From positions 1 to 58,730 of the forward strand of contig JAFAEZ010000045.1 of the NCBI GenBank assembly GCA_023423775.1: a DNA stretch of 58,730 nucleotides, read 5' to 3'. The position numbers and the translations under genes are program-made. Shown piece after piece: positions 52,866-58,730 of this stretch. Positions within the stretch are counted from its first letter, which is position 1. Each line of letters starts with the position of its first letter. The DNA comes from Pseudomonadota bacterium (GTDB taxonomy: Bacteria; Pseudomonadota; Alphaproteobacteria; Sphingomonadales; Sphingomonadaceae). Under the pieces are notes generated by a model. That model had not been told where the DNA came from, searched no databases, and worked only from the letters and a program-made list of their open reading frames with translations.

Positions 52866-55800
52866 ATGAAGTCCGTCACTGCTGGCCGCGGGGCCGCGAA
52901 TAATGCACGTCTTCTGAAGACTTTGCTGGCCGGCGCGGCCTTGTCCGCACTCGTGCTGCCCCATGCGGCTTATGCCCAGGAGCAGGATTCGAGCGTTGTC
53001 GACGACACGGTTGCGACCGCCGACGAAGGCGATGCGATCCTCATCACCGGCATCCGCAGCTCGCTGCGCAGCGCGCTCAACGAGAAGCGCACGTCGGACA
53101 ATCTCGTCGAAGTCATCCAGGCCGAGGATATCGGCAAGCTGCCCGACCAGAATCTGGCGGAAGTGCTCGAGAACGTCACCGGCATCCAGATCACGCGCGA
53201 AGCCGGCGTCGGCAACGCCGTCCAGATCCGCGGCACCGACGCCAACCGGACCGAGATCAACGGCGTCTCGACCGTCTCCTCGGGCGCCAGCCGGTCGGGC
53301 ATCAGCTTCGAAGATCTTCCCGCCGCGCTGATCGCGTCGGTCGAGGTCACCAAGGTGCCCGAGGCGCGCACGACCGAAGGATCGGTGGGCGGCACCATCA
53401 ACCTGCGCACGATCCGGCCGCTCGACCTGCGCGATCCCCTGTTCGCCCTGCGCGTTCAGGCCGAGCGGAGCGATCTTGCCGAGAGCACGCTGCCGCGAAT
53501 CGCCGGAACGATCGGCAATGCCTGGTCGACCGGTGCGGGCGAAATCGGGCTCGTCGTCAGCGGCAGCTATGCCCGACAGGACGTCGCCAGCTTCGAGCCG
53601 CGCGTTGACCGCGACAATCTGATCCTGCCCAATTCGGGGATCACCAGCGCCGAATCGTTCCCGTTCCTGCCGATCCAGTTCTTCGACCAGGAACGGATCG
53701 CCTACAAATATGAGACGCTCAATTTCACCGGCTCGCTCGAATGGAAGCCGGCGGACAATCTGAAATTCTATTTCGACGGAACCTATAACGACCAGCAGCG
53801 GGCGCAGCAGAGCACGCGCGTGCAATTGTCCGGCGTGTCGGCCGTCCCCGTGTTCAACAATACTACCAACACCGCCTTCGAGACGGTCGATTTCGGGACG
53901 GTCCAGGGCCCGAACGGGCCGATCAAGCTCGGCGAGGTCCAGGCGGTCGTCGCCGGCGTCCTGCGTCCGGGCGCAAACGTCAACGGCGCGCTTGATCCCA
54001 ATCTGCGCACGTCGAGCAATACCGGCGCGCGTCTGACCGAGAGCAAGGTCTTCGCGCTCGGCACCGAATGGGAATCGGGGCGGTTCAGGGCGCGCGCCGA
54101 AGGCTCGCTGTCGACCTCTGATTCGGTCCTGCCGAATTTCTCGACCAACCTCGACTTCATCAATCCGAACTCGACCCAGCCGCGCTACGGCCAGAGCCTC
54201 GACAACGGCGTTCCGCTGGAATTCGACCTGCGCAACGGCACGCTCCAGTTCGGGATCGCGCAGGGCCTGGCGTCGACGCCGACCTCGGCGCAATTGCTCG
54301 ATCCGGCCAATTACAAGCTGCAGCAGATCGACCACAGCCTCGACACGCGCGAGAATAAGGAAAAGGCCTTCCGGCTCGATACCTCGCTCGACATCTCGGA
54401 CCTCAACCCGGTCGTGACCTCGATCGATCTTGGCTACCGCTGGAACGAGACGTCGGCGGAGAATAACGACGTTCTGCGCCGCACCAATTTCACCAGCGCC
54501 ACCACCGCCTGGAACAGGCCGAGCGCGAATTTGTTCGCGGACATCGTCAAGGCTGGCCCGAGCAATTTCGACGCGGCCGACGGGCGGACTTTGTTCTTCC
54601 GCGATTACTTGGTCATCGACGGCGGGCTGGCCCACAAGAATCCGGGCAAGGTCCTCGACGCGATCAACGCCGCGATCGCGGCCAGCAACGCCGCCAAGAC
54701 GGTCGGCCCCAACATTCCATTGATCTCCCAGCCGACCGACCAGCTTTCCGCCTTCTTCTCGGTCGCGGAGACGACGAACGCGGTCTATCTGCAGGCCAAT
54801 TTCGACGGCGAAGAGCTCGGCCTGCCCGTACGCGGCAATGTCGGCGTCCGCTGGCTCACCACCGGCCTCAAGTCGGTCGGCAACAATGTCGAGAACGGCG
54901 CGGTCTCCGGGCAGGTCGTCAAGCGCAGCAACTACCAATTCTGGCTGCCGCGCTTCAACATGGTGGTCGAGCCGGTCGAGCGGGTGCTGATCCGCGGCGG
55001 CATCGCGCGCGATATCCGTCGTCCCGATTTCAACGATCTGTCGACCTCGCTCACCTTCAGCGGCTCGGCCAACACCCCGGTCGTCGCGGGCAATCCGAAC
55101 CTGATCCCGGAGGCGGTCTGGTCGTTCGACATCGCCGGCGAATGGTATTTCGCGCCGTCGAGCCTGGTGAGCGTCGGCTTCTTCCACAAGATCCGCACCA
55201 ACCTGTTCGCCGATCGCCAGGAAGATCCCGCGCCCAATCTCGTCGGTAACCAGCTCAACATCGACATCACCCCGCCGTGCGAGCAAGGCGGCATCTTCAA
55301 CCCGATCGCTGATCGCAACATCAACAACCCGACGCCGGGCACCGGCATCTGCGTGCCCCTGCGCACGACCTTCAACGTTCCGGGAACTACGACCCAGACC
55401 GGCATCGAGGTGGCTTTCCAGCACGACCTCTCCGCTTATGAGGATGTGCTCGGCTTCGCCTCGGGCTTCGGCTTCATCGGCAATTTCACCTATCAGTGGA
55501 CGGGCGGCTCGGCCGAGGAATATCGCGCCGTCGACGGGCCGCGGAATATCTTCACCCAGCTGGGCATCACGAACGCGCAGGACAAGATCGAGCTGGCGAA
55601 CCTCTCCAAATATGCGTTCAACACCACCTTGTTCTACGACAAATACGGGCTGAACGCGCGGCTGCGCTACACGTGGCGGTCGAGCTATCTGAACGAGGAG
55701 CGCTTCTTCTTCGGCCTGCCGCTCGTCAACGGCGCCCGCGGGCAGCTCAATGCGAGCGTCAATTACGACGTCACCGACAACATCAATGTCGGCATCGAGG

Positions 55801-55916
55801 GCATCAACCTACTGCGCCAGGACGCCAACCAATATTGCGTCAACAACAAGGCGTTGCTCTGCTTCCAGGGCCTCACCGACCGCCGCCTCACGGCCGGCGT
55901 CAGCGTGAAGTTCTAA
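52866..55916 (+). CDS. TonB-dependent receptor (Caulobacter/sphingomonad type)
   Basis: A 1016-residue outer-membrane transporter. A signal peptide (cleavage after 'AYA', about residue 37) is followed by a short region containing the TonB box-like 'DAILITGIRSSLRSAL'. The plug domain (about residues 68-190) has 'IGKLPDQNLAEVLENVTGIQI' and 'GTDANRTEINGV'. The barrel fills the rest and ends with 'RLTAGVSVKF', C-terminal Phe. The length and plug motifs match the large TBDT family of Caulobacter and sphingomonads that takes up saccharides or other large substrates. Substrate unknown. No SusD-like or hydrolase gene is adjacent. Confidence 0.93.
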   Translation: MKSVTAGRGAANNARLLKTLLAGAALSALVLPHAAYAQEQDSSVVDDTVATADEGDAILITGIRSSLRSALNEKRTSDNLVEVIQAEDIGKLPDQNLAEVLENVTGIQITREAGVGNAVQIRGTDANRTEINGVSTVSSGASRSGISFEDLPAALIASVEVTKVPEARTTEGSVGGTINLRTIRPLDLRDPLFALRVQAERSDLAESTLPRIAGTIGNAWSTGAGEIGLVVSGSYARQDVASFEPRVDRDNLILPNSGITSAESFPFLPIQFFDQERIAYKYETLNFTGSLEWKPADNLKFYFDGTYNDQQRAQQSTRVQLSGVSAVPVFNNTTNTAFETVDFGTVQGPNGPIKLGEVQAVVAGVLRPGANVNGALDPNLRTSSNTGARLTESKVFALGTEWESGRFRARAEGSLSTSDSVLPNFSTNLDFINPNSTQPRYGQSLDNGVPLEFDLRNGTLQFGIAQGLASTPTSAQLLDPANYKLQQIDHSLDTRENKEKAFRLDTSLDISDLNPVVTSIDLGYRWNETSAENNDVLRRTNFTSATTAWNRPSANLFADIVKAGPSNFDAADGRTLFFRDYLVIDGGLAHKNPGKVLDAINAAIAASNAAKTVGPNIPLISQPTDQLSAFFSVAETTNAVYLQANFDGEELGLPVRGNVGVRWLTTGLKSVGNNVENGAVSGQVVKRSNYQFWLPRFNMVVEPVERVLIRGGIARDIRRPDFNDLSTSLTFSGSANTPVVAGNPNLIPEAVWSFDIAGEWYFAPSSLVSVGFFHKIRTNLFADRQEDPAPNLVGNQLNIDITPPCEQGGIFNPIADRNINNPTPGTGICVPLRTTFNVPGTTTQTGIEVAFQHDLSAYEDVLGFASGFGFIGNFTYQWTGGSAEEYRAVDGPRNIFTQLGITNAQDKIELANLSKYAFNTTLFYDKYGLNARLRYTWRSSYLNEERFFFGLPLVNGARGQLNASVNYDVTDNINVGIEGINLLRQDANQYCVNNKALLCFQGLTDRRLTAGVSVKF

Positions 55917-55926
55917 GCGAACGGTA

Positions 55927-55957
55927 CGACCGGCCCGCATTCGTGGCGGGCCGGTCG
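55927..55957 (+). terminator. hairpin terminator of the TonB-dependent receptor
   Basis: A perfect 12-bp stem, CGACCGGCCCGC/GCGGGCCGGTCG, with a seven-base loop begins ten bases after the stop codon. The following sequence has only scattered T, so it is a strong hairpin with a weak T-run. Confidence 0.65.
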
Positions 55958-56066
55958 TCGTCAAATCGGTGTGCCAGACGCGCACCTCTGCGGCGATAAG
56001 CCGCCCATTGATCCGGGACCGCACCGCGCGCGTCCGCGCCCGTTTTCGCGCGCCCGTCGCCACCCT

Positions 56067-56095
56067 TTGACGAAATTGGCTTCCTCGACTATGCG
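56067..56095 (+). promoter_or_regulatory. candidate sigma-70 promoter of pckA
   Basis: TTGACG and TATGCG are separated by exactly 17 bases, ending 59 bases before the pckA start codon. It matches the housekeeping spacing and four to five of six bases in each box. Confidence 0.5.
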
Positions 56096-56154
56096 GGCGC
56101 CAGATCCAGTGCAGCGTTCAGCTGCCTTGCGCCTTTAATCATATGGAGACCGAC

Positions 56155-57750
<1,596 letters not shown>

Positions 57751-57772
57751 CGCCACGCCACTCGAAGTCTCG

Positions 57773-57811
57773 AAAAGGGGGCGCGTCGGCCGAGGCCGGG
57801 GCGCCCCTTTT
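57773..57811 (+). terminator. terminator downstream of pckA
   Basis: AAAAGGGG(G)CGC pairs with GCGCCCCTTTT across a GC-rich loop; one G is bulged. The T-run at the end of the stem fits a rho-independent terminator, placed 22 bases after the pckA stop. Confidence 0.75.
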
Positions 57812-57827
57812 CCATTGGAGAAACACT

Positions 57828-58295
57828 ATGAGCGACTATGAACCGCGCCTCTTCGCCGACGACGCGGCGGTCGTGCGGATCGGCGAGGGTCTGCTCGCTT
57901 GCGCCCTGGAACGTGCCGACTGGACCCACGAGGCCCATCTCGGCGCCTGCGCCTGGATTCTGCTCGCCCGGCCCGACATCGTCCCCGAGCGCGATCTCCC
58001 CGCCATCATCCGTCGCTTCAACGAGAGTGTCGGCGGCGTGAACGACGCCACCCAAGGCTATCACGAGACCATCACCCAGATCTCGATCCGCGCGGTCCGC
58101 GCTTTCCTCGCCCGCACCGATCCCGCGCTGCCGCTGGTCGACAAGGTCAACGCTTTGCTCAAGGCCGACGAGGGCCGGCGCGACTGGCCGCTGCGCTTCT
58201 ATTCGCCCGACCGTCTGTTCTCGGTCGAGGCGCGGCTGGGCTGGGTCGAGCCGGATCTGGCTCATACTGGTCTTGAGCACAGCTCCCCTTCTTGA
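57828..58295 (+). CDS. conserved hypothetical protein
   Basis: A 155-residue, probably cytoplasmic and mostly helical protein that I cannot name. Notable segments are 'LLACALERADWTHEAHLGACAWILLARP' core at about residues 22-49, rich in His and Trp, and 'GYHETITQISIRAVRAFL' at about residues 77-94. The repeated His residues in helices could bind a metal, but no known motif is complete. TTGGAGAAA precedes the ATG. Confidence 0.65.
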   Translation: MSDYEPRLFADDAAVVRIGEGLLACALERADWTHEAHLGACAWILLARPDIVPERDLPAIIRRFNESVGGVNDATQGYHETITQISIRAVRAFLARTDPALPLVDKVNALLKADEGRRDWPLRFYSPDRLFSVEARLGWVEPDLAHTGLEHSSPS

Positions 58296-58449
58296 TCGCG
58301 CTTCGAGGGCACGCCTCGCGAGCGCAGGATGTCGTGCGCAGTGACAAGCGTCTGCGGCTCGCTGTTCCGGTCAAGCGTCCGCGCGCCGGCTGCATCCAAT
58401 GCGGCCGCGAACCGTTTCTTGTTCTCCACCTGCAACGAGGAGATCAGGA

Positions 58450-58730
58450 ATGGCGGATATCAGCCAGGTCAGGGAGCATATGGAGATCATCGGCGCCGAC
58501 GGCGTCCATGTCGGCACGGTCGACAAGGTCGAGGGCAGCCGGATCAAGATGACCAAACCGGACAGCGGCTCGCACAAGAGCCACCATCATTATATCTCGG
58601 AAGGCCTGATTGCTTCGATCGAGGGCAACAAGGTGCGCCTCTCGGCCAATGGCGACAATGCCGTCATGCTCGAGGAAGAGAAGAGCGGCCACGGCCTCGG
58701 CGAAGGGCCGATGTTCGACTGGAAGACGAT
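58450..58730 (+). CDS. DUF2171 domain-containing protein (partial, C-terminus cut by window end)
   Basis: The first 93 residues match the small DUF2171 family: 'HMEIIGADGVHVGTVDKVEG' near the N-terminus and 'HHHYISEGLIASIEGNKVRLS' at about residues 46-66. GAGGAGATCAGG precedes the ATG. The frame is still open at the window edge. From memory the family is common in sphingomonads and has no established function. Confidence 0.8.
   Translation, partial: MADISQVREHMEIIGADGVHVGTVDKVEGSRIKMTKPDSGSHKSHHHYISEGLIASIEGNKVRLSANGDNAVMLEEEKSGHGLGEGPMFDWKT

Noticed and set aside
52656..55424. Open frame of 922 codons on the minus strand opposite the TonB-dependent receptor
   Set aside because: The receptor has signal peptide, plug and barrel features; the antisense frame shows none.

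Overview
The window (58.7 kb) is a high-GC chromosomal segment from an alphaproteobacterium, almost certainly of the order Sphingomonadales. The main pointers are an exosortase A (XrtA/PEP-CTERM-type) exopolysaccharide locus in its sphingomonad arrangement, the lon-HU-tRNA-Val neighbourhood, a ChvG/ChvI two-component pair joined to a PTS-Ntr-like group (truncated HPr kinase, RapZ, EIIA-Man, HPr) close to pckA, and a large TonB-dependent receptor. I saw no insertion sequence, prophage, CRISPR array or replication origin. Genes are densely packed, often with ATGA/GTGA overlaps, and GTG or TTG starts are common.

Layout. 1-2.2 kb: end of an HlyD-type membrane fusion protein in an operon with a TetR repressor, a leucine/glutamate-type dehydrogenase and tRNA-His. 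2.3-7.9 kb: luciferase-like oxidoreductase, an intergenic repeat, DUF167 protein, tRNA-Val, HU, Lon (with a candidate heat-shock promoter) and a DMT exporter. 7.9-12.7 kb: a tightly coupled cytochrome c maturation operon, ccmC-D-E-F-G-H-I, without ccmAB. 12.7-19.8 kb: alanine dehydrogenase, Kup potassium transporter with a 2H phosphoesterase, a DUF3775 protein, tRNA-Met, small membrane proteins, a GATase and a DUF72 protein. 19.8-23.1 kb: hppD with a D-threonine-aldolase-like gene, and divergent trxB.

23.1-41.2 kb is the XrtA locus, in two arms. The left arm runs on the minus strand (GNAT, acyl carrier protein, hydrolases 2 and 1) and diverges from an acyl-CoA ligase plus PLP decarboxylase across a 50-bp gap. 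The plus-strand arm continues with a Wza-like export lipoprotein, Wzz-like chain-length protein, BY-kinase-like ATPase, outer-membrane barrel, AAA ATPase, polysaccharide deacetylase, FemAB-like protein, glycosyltransferase, exosortase A fused to an EpsI domain, and an asparagine-synthase-like amidotransferase. Together they should make, modify and export a surface polysaccharide and process C-terminally tagged proteins. No PEP-CTERM substrate is in the window.

41.1-47.6 kb is mostly housekeeping: truA, fmt, recR, def, a Cys-rich copper-binding bundle, rmuC, a small secreted or lipoprotein, and a SpoU methyltransferase. 47.3-51.6 kb (minus strand) is the HPr / EIIA / RapZ / HprK' / ChvG / ChvI regulatory block. 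51.9-58.7 kb holds a TonB-like protein, a large TonB-dependent receptor, pckA, a conserved hypothetical protein and a partial DUF2171 gene. The most promising under-described biology is the carrier-protein, ligase, decarboxylase and hydrolase module inside the XrtA locus, whose chemical product is not known to me.
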